NCBI RefSeq assembly: GCF_022605165.1
Contig: NC_063069.1
Coordinates: forward strand, 2,294,001-2,358,000
Length of the DNA: 64,000 nucleotides
Direction of reading: 5' to 3'
Source of the DNA: Purpureocillium takamizusanense
Taxonomy: Eukaryota > Ascomycota > Sordariomycetes > Hypocreales > Ophiocordycipitaceae
Shown here: positions 1 through 10,069 of the stretch, piece by piece
How positions within the stretch are numbered: position 1 is the first letter of the stretch
How the letters are laid out: each line of letters opens with the position of its first letter
Notes under the pieces: model-generated
The model's database searches: none
Told to the model about the DNA's origin: nothing
The model's input: the letters and a program-made list of their open reading frames with translations, nothing else
Position numbers and translations under genes: made by a program

Positions 1-1192
1 GCTCCTCGCCGTGCCGTCGGCCACCATCTCGGAGACGTTTGCGCCCAAGACGAGGGGGCCCGTGTCGGCCGTGTTTATCCTGATGCCTTTTCTCGGACCG
101 GGACTCGGGTGCGTTTTGTCCCCTTTGCCTCTCTCTCTCTCTCTCTCTCCCTCCCTCCCTCTCTCTCTCTCTCTCTCTCTGGCGTATCCCTACCCCTGCC
201 TGTGATGGCTGGCTAACTTGCAAGGGTCGACACAGCCCCGTCATCGGCTCGTTCCTCGTGAGCCGCAAGGACTGGCGCTGGACGCAGTGGACCCTGCTCT
301 TCATGGCCATCTTCTGCATGCTGCAGACGCCCTTCAACGGCGAGACGTTTGCGCCCATCATCCAGCGCCGCATCGCCAAGCGCCGCGGCGAGGCCGTGCC
401 CCCGCAGGCGCCCCTGACGGCTCGGCTCGGCGCCTTTGCCCGCGTCGGCCTCATCCGCCCGCTGCACATGCTCGCGACCGAGCCCATCGTCACCTTCCTG
501 TGCCTCTACGTGGCCGTCAACTTCGGCATCCTCTTCAGCTTCTTCGCCGCCGTGCCGTACACCTTCACACTCGTGTACGGCTTCGACCTTGAGCACTCGG
601 GTCTCGTCTTCCTCTCCATCGTCGTCGGCTGCTTCCTCGGCCTGCTGACCATCCTGCTGTGCGACGTCCTCATCTACCGCCCCAGGACGGCGCGACATCC
701 GCTCCGGCGCATCCCGCCGGAGAATCGCCTCTACCCCATGATGATATCCTGCTTCGGGCTGCCCGTCGGCCTGTTCTGGTTCGCGTGGACCGCGCGCTCC
801 GGCGTGTCGTGGGCGAGCCCCACGGTGGCCATTGTGCCCTTTGCGTGGGGTAACCTGTGCGTCTTTGTCGGTGCCATCCAGTACAAGGCGGACACGTACC
901 ACGGGAGCGTGATTGCGAGCGCAGTGAGCGCAAATAACCTGGCGCGGTACGGCTTCGCCGGCGCGTTTCCCTTGTTTACCATCCAGAGTAAGTCTCCTGA
1001 TCCTTGGCGGCTTGCTTCCTCCTCTGCCTCGATGCTGACGCAAGCCAAGTGTACAAGTCGCTGGGCATAGGCTGGGCCACGAGCCTGTTGGGATTCGTCT
1101 CCATCGCTCTGCTCCCGATTCCTTGGGTGCTGTTCAAGTATGGTCCCACGATCCGGGCAAAGAGCAAGTATGAGACGGTGAGCTACGATTGA
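1..1192 (+). CDS. MFS drug/polyamine-type exporter (DHA1), 5'-truncated by window edge
   Basis: This is the C-terminal half of a major facilitator superfamily proton antiporter of the plasma membrane, probably exporting drugs or polyamines. The exons are 1-108, 236-987 and 1050-1192. Both introns are GT-AG, and the first (109-235) carries a long CT tract. The first exon ends in the family motif C region (FLGPGLGPVIGSFL across the splice), followed by KDWRWTQW. The next part has the loop GETFAPIIQRRIAKRRGE and then RPLHMLATEPIV, as in TPO/FLR1-like fungal transporters. Several hydrophobic helices follow, and the cytoplasmic tail ends SKYETVSYD. The start lies outside the window. Family assignment is firm; the substrate is not knowable from this. 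Confidence 0.9.
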
Positions 1193-1420
1193 ACGATGCA
1201 ATGGCGGGTTGGACATGCATAGACATACTTGAGGGGCAGGCACCCCTGATAATGGATCGGGTATAGCATTAGTAACCGGCGTTTGCACTTTTCAACTCAC
1301 CATATTGATGAGTTTATTATAGACGGCATCTTGAGAGGATCCTCAGAGCTAAAAACCTATCCATGTATCCCGATTCATACCGCACATGCTCCTGGCCAGT
1401 ATGCTTTTACCAGCTGCCGT

Positions 1421-2860
1421 CTACTGGACGTCAATGACCTGCCCGGGAATCACGTTAAAGTCCTTGTCGAGATAGTACCAGTAGTCGTACTGCTTGGGCT
1501 TCTCCGCCGGGGGCAGGACGTTGGACTTTTCGGGGATGCCAAACTCCTTGGTCGCGTTCGCGCTGGGGATGTAGCTCTTGCACGCGCGCGGGTTCGACGT
1601 CTGCCGCGTGCTGATCTTGTCGTGCTTTTCCTTGCCGAGGATGAGGTCACGCCAGAACCCGTGGCTCTCGGCAATGGCCCCGCGCATGTACGCGGCGTCT
1701 TTGTAGTCGTTGCCGACGATGGTGTTGAGGCCGTCGCCCTTGACGACTTTGTAATACTGCGAGGTATGAGTATGTCACGAAAGGCTGCATGCGGCAAGGG
1801 GGGGGGGTCGGTTTGACGTGGAGGACGCACCGTGAACCAGTCGTAGAACTGCTTCTTCAGACCAGGGCGATACTTTTCGAGGTCCTCTAGGTCTGCGACC
1901 TTGTTAGCCACGGGACTACCGTCACGCTCAGAGCCCAGACCATGTCACGTACTGTTGACGATTTTCGAGAGCGGGTCATCGACGTTGATAACAATGGCCT
2001 TCCAATCCGTGGTGCCGTCCTGGTGCATTCGTCAGTTAGCCTCGACGAGTCCCCCGGTAGCATGGCGAGATTGCTCACGCACGTCAATCATGGCCAGGCC
2101 GCCCAGAACCTTGACTTTTCTCACTTGCCCGACGTACCCCGGGCTACAGGCCGTCAGCAGAGCCCCGGCTCGTATGCGCCCACCGATCAGAACACTCACT
2201 CCAAGCCGCTAATGTCAAACACGTCCATGGGGTCATTGTCGCCCGGCAGGCCCGAGATGTTGTGCTTCACATTCGAGTTCTCCCAGGTCTGCGGGAACGA
2301 GCCGTACAGGAACGGGTACGACCGGTGCGGCCAGACGCTGGCGACGAACCTCGGCTTCTTTTTCTTGTCGTCGTGGAAGATGGGGTCTGGGGAGTCGTGC
2401 AAGTCACACGCCAGACACGGTCAGCCCAGCCGTATAAAGAGGCACCCTCCAGGCGGAAGCAAAGTCCGTGTCCCCTTGTACTCACTCAGAGGCTCGTTGC
2501 GCTTCGTCTCAATCTTGGCGTCCGTCCAGCGAGGAATCTCGACGTAAAAGTGGACGATGCTGTCGTCGGTCTTGTTCGGGTAGAGAGGAATGTCGTGCCA
2601 GAAGGAGATGGGGCTGCCGTCCTTTTCGAGCCACATGCGCCAGTCCTGAAGTTGTCACCGGCTCAGCCTTCGCTCTCGTACCATGTTGCAAGGGGCGCGA
2701 AGAAGAATGACACATGGCTTACCAGCGTATTGCGAGCGCCGACCTCTCGCAGGCTCAACGACTTGATGTCAAAGTCGCCGCCGTTCCTCGGAGCAATCGA
2801 CGTTCCCAGAACGAGGCAAGGCGCAATGGCCAGCCAGGCGAGGGATTGGACGGACAACAT
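1421..2860 (-). CDS. Family I inorganic pyrophosphatase with N-terminal signal peptide
   Basis: Hydrolyses pyrophosphate to two phosphates using divalent metals. I read seven exons (high to low coordinate): 2723-2860, 2486-2645, 2200-2386, 2083-2143, 1953-2019, 1831-1892 and 1421-1756. All have GT-AG borders and join in frame to 336 residues. The PPase signature DNDPMD lies around residues 149-154, preceded by the active-site region FLYGSFPQTWE. It is followed by GYVGQVRKVKVLG and by MIDDGTTDWKAI, with the conserved D...DWK. The N-terminus (MLSVQSLAWLAIAPCLVLG) reads as a cleavable signal peptide, so the product is probably secreted or vacuolar, unlike the usual cytosolic enzyme of about 287 residues. 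The C-terminal extension ends YWYYLDKDFNVIPGQVIDVQ. An in-frame GTG six bases upstream was not used as start. Two GCACGTGGGC boxes lie upstream. Confidence 0.92.
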
Positions 2861-4595
2861 TGCCACACTGTCGTCGGATCGCGAGCCGAGTCCTACCTAC
2901 TACGTTACTATACTCTGTGGCTACCCCGGATCAGGATTCAGAACCAGCTCTTATTTTTTCTCTCCCCGAGTCAAGGGGCAGGGCCTTGAGCCCTTTTTAA
3001 ATGCCCACGGTCAGCGACACGTCCCCCGCGTCCAGATGCTGCAACCCGCCCTCGCGCGCATATGCTCATGTCCCCAAAAAGCCAAGCTTCCAATAGCCCT
3101 CGCTGGGTCCGCTGCAGGTGTTCGATTCGGTTCTCCATCGAGGTTGGTGGGTTCCATTCCGCGTCCGTAGTCGCCGACGGCGCCGGCGATTATTGGACCG
3201 GCGCGGAATCGCCCCCCGGGGAGCGGGACGGGAACCCATGCGCGGTGCTGCCACTGGGACCGTGGAGGAACCGCACGTGGGCTTGGCCCCTCGGATGGGA
3301 CATGTCGAAACAAGCTTATACGGGCCTGGCAGGGGCTTTGTTTCCGGAGCACGTGGGCAATCGGCCGTGGCCTTGCTTCTGTGTCTATGATGAAGCCACA
3401 CAGGGTCCAGTCGTCACTTGTCAAGTACTTCTAGCATCGGAGGTCCAGTCCTCGTGTCGGGTTGTCGGGCTGGCTGCACGTCATGTGAGCATATTCTCCG
3501 TCAGTTCTGCGGGGTGGACTCTGCACTGCATGCCTGTTTCGATGCCGCGACTAGGCTGTCCCGCTGTTCAAAGGTTGCACGTTCTGGAGCTTTTATTAGG
3601 TGGTGTTGTAGATTGGTCAGCCTCCCAGTTGGCCGGCTCTTTCACTAGTCTCTCTCTCTCTCTCTCGCTCGGCTACCTATATAGCTCTCTTCTTCCTCCC
3701 TTGATAGCCCATCATCAAGCTCTTCATCAGCTGTGCGCCTGTGCCTCCTTTCTCAGGTGGGCCTGTTCATGTTGAGAGACATCGGGAGGAACGGCTCCTT
3801 GACTCCGCACCCCATGCATGCATGCATCCACGAGGACCATCTCATGCCTTGTGTGACGTGCTTTTTCTCCTTGTCTATAGCTTTCGAACAAGCCATGCCG
3901 TCGCCGCTCGAAACACGATGCAGCTCCCGTGATGCTTCTAGAACAACGCGCGTAGCCATCGCAGCTGTGTTCGTGGCGACTCTGGTCGCAGCAGACACCA
4001 GACGGCAACGGGCATAGCATTAGCGACACTGCAGCAGCATAGTGGAGCTGCGCGCGCCTCCCTCAACGGACGCTCAACTAACTGCATGCAGCGCGAGCTC
4101 CGTGACCAAGCGGCTCCGCTCACCAACATGTTTGGTATCAGCAATATGCAATGCATGTGTCGAAAAAAAACGCCTCCAAGAAGAATTCAACAGTCCGAGA
4201 CACGGGGCTTCAGGTCCCTGACGCCCAGCATGGCAGAATCCTAAACAAGGAGACGGACGCCTCCCGTTGCGCCCCGGGTATATCGGTTGCGGACTGAGAC
4301 GAGAGTTGCGGCACGGAACAGAGCGATATCTAACCACCATGCACGGGCACCATCTCTTGTATGAGCCCGGCATCGCCGCCTCAGTGCGTCGGAGCCCCCT
4401 TGTTTTGAAATGGTGCGGTTCTACACTCGCCCTTTACGTTGTTAAATAGCTTCTATCGGTCTTTGGAAATCGGGGTTGGGGAGAAGGAAATCAGAGCAAG
4501 CCCTTCACATCTCTTTACTTTAGTCAAGGCTTCCATCATCATCGTCATTGTTTCTAAATAACGCCAGGCGATAACAGCACCTTTACGATAACATA
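2861..4595. other. Intergenic region with shared promoters
   Basis: No convincing gene. It separates the minus-strand pyrophosphatase from the plus-strand small secreted protein. It contains two GCACGTGGGC boxes at 3273-3282 and 3349-3358, a TC microsatellite near 3649-3667 and several ATGCATGC words near 3813-3825. Open frames here lack recognisable domains and look like chance. Confidence 0.5.
3273..3358. promoter_or_regulatory. Paired GCACGTGGGC boxes (Pho4/NUC-1-type E-box)
   Basis: The same ten-base word occurs at 3273-3282 and 3349-3358, 76 bases apart, roughly 410 and 490 bases upstream of the pyrophosphatase ATG. CACGTGGG is the strong binding site class of the yeast phosphate regulator Pho4, and Neurospora NUC-1 recognises CACGTG. 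The words are seen directly; the regulatory role is inferred. The other CACGTG hexamers I noticed in the window lack this flank. Confidence 0.45.
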
Positions 4596-5186
4596 ATGAA
4601 TCGTCGATTTGCATTCATTCTCGCAGCGCTTTGTGCTGGGGCCATGGCCGCGCCAACCGGGAACGATTCTAATGTAGGAGAGGCAAAGTTTCAGACCCAG
4701 GAGGACGCGCAAAAGTATGCGCTTGATCGCAATCAAGAATATCTTGGCAAAGCGGTAAGCCCACCATTGAACGCCCACGGGACGACTGGAGCCATTCACA
4801 GGAGCCACTCATGGCAACCGCGTGAAAAGCGTTGGGGAACGGAACATAGTGAAGGTTGTCCAGTCGAGATTCTCATTATTCGATAGCAATGTGCCTACCA
4901 GTCTCAGACATGCGAGTTCATGGAGTTTGGCGTCACCAACATGAACATGAACCAGACCAACGATGGCTCGGGCTACTTCACCGTCAAGCCCAACACGCGC
5001 ACAGCAAAGTGTAGCTCGGGACAGGTAGGCGCACAGACTATGGAACCCTCGCCGTCCGGCGGTGCCTGTTTGGCTTTTATACTAACAGCCCGGGCGAATG
5101 CACAGTGCTCGTTGACGCCCTCGGGCAAGAACGCATGCGTTGTTTCGTTTAGTCGCGGCGGATATCCGAGTGGCACGTGTTACTGA
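4596..5186 (+). CDS. Small secreted cysteine-containing protein
   Basis: Function not recognised. Three exons, 4596-4754, 4887-5024 and 5106-5186, join in frame to a 125-residue protein. The first 19 or so residues (MNRRFAFILAALCAGAMA) form a clear signal peptide. The mature part has six cysteines (QC, TC, KC, CS, AC, TC), which could make three disulfides, and ends in GGYPSGTCY. Size, secretion and cysteines fit an effector-like or antimicrobial small secreted protein, but no family is named. A related gene with the same exon-border position follows at 5743. An A/T-rich stretch with AAATAAA about 90 bases after the stop is a plausible polyadenylation region. Confidence 0.8.
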
Positions 5187-5742
5187 GCTTCGTCGTGTGC
5201 GATTTAACATGTACTTCACATGCCGGATTGGAGGCGACGCCCGAGCGTCGTCCAACCGAAAGAAAGAAAATATAAATAAATAGCAATACGCGTTCAGATG
5301 GAGCGCTAGTGCCATTGACGTCTCTAACTCTAGCCTCATGCCTTTGAACACTGGTACTTGAAGCACCGGGCTTGCGAGAGCCGGCCAACTCGTACGCGTC
5401 GTTGAGGTGCCTGGGACGCAGCATAGTAGGTGAAGTATGTCGTTGGCACCCAACGGTGACCAAGGCAACCAGCATCAGTGTTCCTCTATGTGACGTAATC
5501 TGAAGCTGCCTTCAAAACAACAAAGCAATTTTATGACACAGCGCCCCATTTAAGTGATTACGTATCGTGGGCTTCGAATTGGTTGCTACTTGACAGGTCC
5601 GGTGCCTAGGCCGTATGTCGTGAACTTCGGCCAGCGACTACATAATCCCTCCCCCGTCCAGTGCTCCTCCCATCTCGACCGCATAGGCTTCCTCCTCTTG
5701 CATTCAACTCATCCGTCTGTCGTTGTGCATCATTCACCCAGC
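5187..5742. other. Intergenic spacer between the two small secreted-protein genes
   Basis: It holds the A/T-rich 3' region of the upstream gene (around 5265-5283) and the leader of the next gene. No additional gene seen. Confidence 0.4.
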
Positions 5743-6224
5743 ATGGTCTACTTCGCATATTTGATCCTGACCTTGGTGGAATGGGCCCTCGTTCATGCTG
5801 GGAACCAGACGACCTTACTCTGTACCAAGGGGGAAGGGAAGCCACATCTCAGCTATCCGATGTTCGAAACCGAGGAAGAAAGACTCCAGTACATTGACCA
5901 GGGAAATGAAGCCTATAAAAGGGGTGTAAGTTTCGACCTCAAGTTTGGCCCAACAACCAGATATCAATGTTCTTACCTTCGTCTAAACTAGCTATGCAAT
6001 TCCACCACTCAGATGTGTCGAGCTCGACGTTTTTTTCCCCGAAGACAACTACGGGGAATCCCGATAAAAGAAATAGCCGTAACGTCGGTGCAAACGGATT
6101 TTACATGCAAGACAAGAGTAAGTCCATGTCCCGAGTCTGGTGCTTCATGTTGTAGTCGCTGCAACTTCACGACATGACCACCTTTGCTCCCACCTAGGTT
6201 CACGCGCGACGCAGTCAATATTGA
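5743..6224 (+). CDS. Paralogue of the preceding small secreted protein, probably decaying
   Basis: Exon 1 (5743-5925) encodes a signal-peptide-like start (MVYFAYLILTLVEWALVHAG) and then FETEEERLQYIDQGNEAYKRG-like sequence. This resembles FQTQEDAQKYALDRNQEYLGKA of the gene at 4596. The first intron sits at the same phase-0 place, directly before a (Q/L)C pair. Exon 2 (5992-6117) gives CNSTTQMC and then turns basic after a run of seven T at 6031-6037. Past that run, the stretch similar to the neighbour (NVGANGFYMQDK versus TNDGSGYFTVKP) is in another frame. A minimal open model with exon 3 at 6198-6224 gives 111 residues. Either a homopolymer indel broke the gene, it is a diverged working copy, or there is a sequencing error. 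Confidence 0.45.
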
Positions 6225-6520
6225 CAGACGCTGGATCTATAGTGTCCGCCACCCTTTGGGTCCTGCAGAGTTTTCATACCAAGGCATGTAGGCAATTTGA
6301 AACAAAGAGCTAATTGTTTCCCCTTGGTGGATACCGAGGTGCTCACTGAGGCGGAAATGACAATAGTCGAGGAGGAATGGCTTGATCACGAAACTATCTC
6401 TGATTTGAGCATCCAGTCGCAACTGTCTGACTGCTAAGATTGTTTGGTTGTTTTATGACAAATGGATCAAGTTGGTATAGATTGCTAGTAGCCATCGGCC
6501 TTTTGTCGAGCTTTCAAAAT

Positions 6521-7591
6521 TCAAAATTGCGTGAACTGGTTGGGAATTGTCATGTTCCCGTCAGCCACGAGCGTGCCCCCGCCTACGATGTCGACATCCA
6601 ACGCCTCGCCGTCCCCCTTGGCGCCAGGCCGGACATGGAGCTCGACGCGGATGACGCACTCTCTTCCAACCCTGTGGCCCTGCTGAACCTCGATTGCCGC
6701 GACGTCTCCGTCCGACGTCAGCGCCCCGTGGTTATGCAAGTACGCCGAGAAGGGGCCTGCAGCGCTGCCCGTGGCTGGGTCCTCGGACGACATGCCGGGG
6801 CTGAAGAAGCGGGCGCGGTACGTCGGGGTGGCGTCTGTCGAGGACGACAGCGGTGGCGGCGGCGGCGACACGGGCGTGAAGAGAAAGATCCCGTAGGCCG
6901 ACTTGTCGACGAGTGCGAGCTGCTGCAGGAGCTTGTCCTTTTGCACGACCACCTTGTTCAGTGCGTCCACCGAGGCGAGCGGGACGAGGAGATGGCGCGT
7001 CGTCGACGTCGACATGACCTGCGGCACCAGCGTGACGTGGTCACCGCCGTCGGCAGCCTCGACGGCGACGCCGACGTCTTGAGGTGCGAGCCCGATGCTG
7101 GCCGCCAGGCTCGCAGGGTCAGGGTGCTTCGCATGCGTCCCTGGCGAGACCTGCCTCAGCGACACGGACATTCGGTGACCTCCATCCGCGGCTGCGTCCT
7201 TGGTGCGCAAGATCTTGACCGGTAAGACCTCCGTTCCCAGCTCCTGGTACACGGTGAACTCCTCGCTCCCAGTGGCACCATCCACAGAGGTAGGCGAGCC
7301 GAGGTCCAGCCGCCCCGAATCGGCGAGGAACCACCAAGCGCCCAAGATGTTGTGCCCGGCGCCAAACACCTCCTTTCCGTCGGGAAGGAAGGAGCGCAGT
7401 CTGTAGGTCGCACCAGGGCGCGTGGGTTTGGAGAAAAAGGTCGTTTCCGAGAGATTGAATTGGCGAGTGATGAGCTTGAGCTGGGTGTCAGAGAGCAATC
7501 CGTCAGTGTCGTCCACGACGGCAAGGGGGTTGCCCTTGAAGGCCGTGGTGGAGAAGATGTCGACGATCCAGTACTTGACGGTTGTTGCCAT
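6521..7591 (-). CDS. PhzF-family isomerase/epimerase-like protein
   Basis: A single-exon gene of 356 residues in the PhzF fold family, named for phenazine biosynthesis; most fungal members have no assigned substrate. The N-terminal half has VDIFSTTAFKGNPLAVV and FNLSETTFF, whose Glu at residue 49 matches the catalytic Glu of PhzF. This is followed by PDGKEVFGAGHNILGA, the first-domain GH motif. The second half has SSEDPATGSAAGPFSAYL, the family's EDPATGSA loop. The ATG is in good context, and TATAAATA lies about 160 bases upstream. Fungal members often act in stress or secondary metabolism, but nothing around it supports a phenazine pathway. Confidence 0.92.
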   Translation of the reverse strand: MATTVKYWIVDIFSTTAFKGNPLAVVDDTDGLLSDTQLKLITRQFNLSETTFFSKPTRPGATYRLRSFLPDGKEVFGAGHNILGAWWFLADSGRLDLGSPTSVDGATGSEEFTVYQELGTEVLPVKILRTKDAAADGGHRMSVSLRQVSPGTHAKHPDPASLAASIGLAPQDVGVAVEAADGGDHVTLVPQVMSTSTTRHLLVPLASVDALNKVVVQKDKLLQQLALVDKSAYGIFLFTPVSPPPPPLSSSTDATPTYRARFFSPGMSSEDPATGSAAGPFSAYLHNHGALTSDGDVAAIEVQQGHRVGRECVIRVELHVRPGAKGDGEALDVDIVGGGTLVADGNMTIPNQFTQF

Positions 7592-7753
7592 TGCGCGGAC
7601 TCGGTGGGGGTGCGAGGAATGCCTCCTTTTTCTTGAGTTTATTGCAGGCCGTAGGGTTTATCTTCACTGTTTGTTTGTTTGTTGAATCGTGAAGTGACGG
7701 TTGAACCTTTGCACGACTGGAGCTCGAACCACTCAGAGTTGCGAACCGCACGC

Positions 7754-7761
7754 TATTTATA
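7754..7761 (-). promoter_or_regulatory. TATA box of the PhzF-like gene
   Basis: The minus strand reads TATAAATA about 163 bases upstream of the ATG, a usual distance for a fungal promoter with a leader of about 100-130 bases. Inferred from motif and position only. Confidence 0.4.
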
Positions 7762-8469
7762 CGATACGAAGTACGAGGCCTCTCGCGGCTGAATATGCAT
7801 GCCCTGCTACTTACAAGCCACGAAAGCGCTGGCGTTTGCAACTTACAAATCAGGCTTGCTAGGGTCGGTTGATCGCCTTGCCTGCAAGTTACAACCCATC
7901 GTGACGATGACAAAAGGCTCATTGACTAATTGCTCAATTTGCGAGTACATCATGCTTGTCGCTCAGTTGATTACCCCGATACTAGATAGAGCACACCGTG
8001 ATGGTGCGAGACGCTTGTGCGGGTAATTCATGTCGAGACTGATGATTGACGCTTGACGGACCGATGGGCGCGCCAAGATTATGGCGAGCCCTGGATGCCA
8101 TCTGCTTACGGGGTCAGGGACGCAACATTCAGCCACCTTGAGTTGAAGCTCCCACACATCGGCCTCCGGGGCTTCTCCTTGTCCAACCCTCCCGCGGACG
8201 ATGCCCGCATCGCGATGCGGCTGCTTGAGCACGTCTGCCCCGGATCGGCAGTGCTTCGCCGGTGGAGGAGACTGTTCTCGTCGGCGGTCGGTTTGACCTC
8301 GAGCTGGGCTCTCTGCTTCGAGATCAAGCGCCCACACCTCCGCGAGCATCTTGCAGGCCCAGGCGTGGCCCGGCCAAGAGGAATCGCACTCGGGGGGAAA
8401 AGGTGGCCAGCATGGGTTTCCTATCAGCCGCCCGCACGGAGAGGTTGCAGAGCTACAACGCTATGGACA

Positions 8470-8625
8470 TCGCGTCCGTCCCCATCGTCGGGGCGGAACG
8501 CTGTGCTGCCCCCAGGTCTCGCCTGCCGGGTCAAACACGTCCACGCTGCCTCCCTGCTCGGTCTTGCCATGAAAGGGGCGATCGGCCATGAGGTAGATGG
8601 TCAGGCTCCCGACCGAGGCATGGCG
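8470..8625 (-). pseudogene. Possible kelch-repeat gene remnant
   Basis: In one minus-strand frame the sequence reads IYLMADRPFHG and then GGSVDVFDPAGETWGQHSVPP. The pattern VDVFDPAxxTW..hxxP is that of a kelch blade (V.D..t.tW..l..lP). A nearby segment (around 8105-8200) in another frame reads EAPEADVWELQL, also blade-like. There is no continuous open frame and no start, so if real it is a broken gene. Low certainty. Confidence 0.22.
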
Positions 8626-9883
8626 CGATGGCGCCGCGGCTCAGGAACAGCGCCATGAAACTTGGGGTCGAACTAGGCCCTCCGTTGCAGTGGATGATGA
8701 CGACCAGAGACCACCGTTCTCACCATGGCGTGCCTTTCCAGGCCGCCGCGACTTGAGAGAATTGATACGTTGCCGTTCGCAAAGACGTGCTCTCGGCGTC
8801 GGCCCACGAGGCCCGCCGGGGGCAAGATCCGGTGCAGGCAGTGCAGTGTCGATGCCGACCGAGACTGGAACATAACTAGTGATGGCCACACCTACTTCGT
8901 ACAAATTCAACATACTGGGCGACGCGGGGGGCTGTGAACTGGGATGGTGAGTCGCGCAAGAGTTGAATTGAAGTGAATGGCATGGCAAGATGAGCCTTGT
9001 CTTTTCAAGTATGACCAGGTACGGTGGTTGTCATCTTATTATTAGGCATGGGCATGGCATGTCTATGGCGCTTGCAGGTTCCTGGCCACATGCAGACCGA
9101 GTATGGCCGAGCCGTGGATCCACAGCTCTCTAATAAAATCGGTGTTCAGCTTCAGCATCAGTTGAGGCAATACGTAGCTGGAACGTAGCCGCCATGCCAC
9201 CCCAAACAAAGTGTGTCATGTTCACACTAAAAACTTCATGCAGTTCGCCCGTCATCATCCCCATGCAACGCCCGACGTGAAACGATCAACAGTCAGGACT
9301 CAGGACTCAGGACTCACTCGGCCGTAGGCGGGTATTTGTTTCCCTCGCGGTTCTCTCAAGTCTCAACCTCTCAAACCATCAACAAGCGACGCCACCAAGA
9401 TCCACCCGCTCGCTCGCCTTTTCTTTCTCACCGCGCACAGCCAGCCACTAAATCCGCGGCGCACTGGTGCCAGAATGCCGGTAGTACTCACGTAGTTTGC
9501 CGTGGTCATTTGTTGAGCGGCGCCGGATCACCACCTCCCGGATCGCACCACTTGCACAGCCCTCGCGTCCGCCCAATCGCCCCAGTTCACCGCATCAACG
9601 AAACCCATTGGCGGCGCAGATCCGACCTAGACGTCGACAGAGAGGCACGGCTACACAGGTCCCGAGGGGAGTCGGCATCGGACGACGATTCGACCACACT
9701 GATGGGTCTGCTCTGTGAGAGGGCCGTTGGGCTGTGATGCGCCGGGACCGCTGACGAGTGCCCAAGGGAACGGACGGACTTTCCCAGTCCTTCATCGTTG
9801 CCAACGGGTGTATATATCTACTGATACTGGCCGTGTGGAAGAGCTGGGAAGTTGTGTGCCCTCAACACCAAGGATTGACGACG

Positions 9884-10034
9884 ATGGCGTCCCGCGATGA
9901 TGCAGACGAGGAGCGCGCGGCGCAGCCTGCACCGTCCCGCAGTCCCAGTCTCTCCTCGACATCGATGTCCACGGCGTCATCGTCTTTCGATCCCGAGCGC
10001 CTGGCTCAGAACGACGGCCATGACCAACATCATC

Positions 10035-10069
<35 letters not shown>

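Larger units (their letters stand above)
7592..9883. other. Intergenic region with possible kelch-like remnant
   Basis: The PhzF promoter lies at the left end and the ferroportin leader at the right end. Between about 8050 and 8650 on the minus strand there are kelch-like fragments (see the separate entry) but no intact gene. A GGACTCA direct repeat, three copies around 9295-9315, is seen. Confidence 0.35.

Noticed and set aside
213..1043. 276-codon minus-strand open frame opposite the MFS gene
   Set aside because: It is the antisense of transporter coding sequence, Arg/Glu/Ala-rich as GC-rich shadows are, with no domain.
2262..3170. 302-codon plus-strand open frame over the pyrophosphatase
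   Set aside because: Antisense to exons and introns of a well-supported gene; composition not protein-like.
3733..4017. Frame with a hydrophobic C-terminus and an acceptor-like TTGTCTATAG upstream
   Set aside because: No credible first exon, and the peptide after the acceptor is short and unlike a secreted protein.
9758..9883. N-terminal extension of the ferroportin-like protein
   Set aside because: The first codon is GTG; the first in-frame ATG is at 9884.
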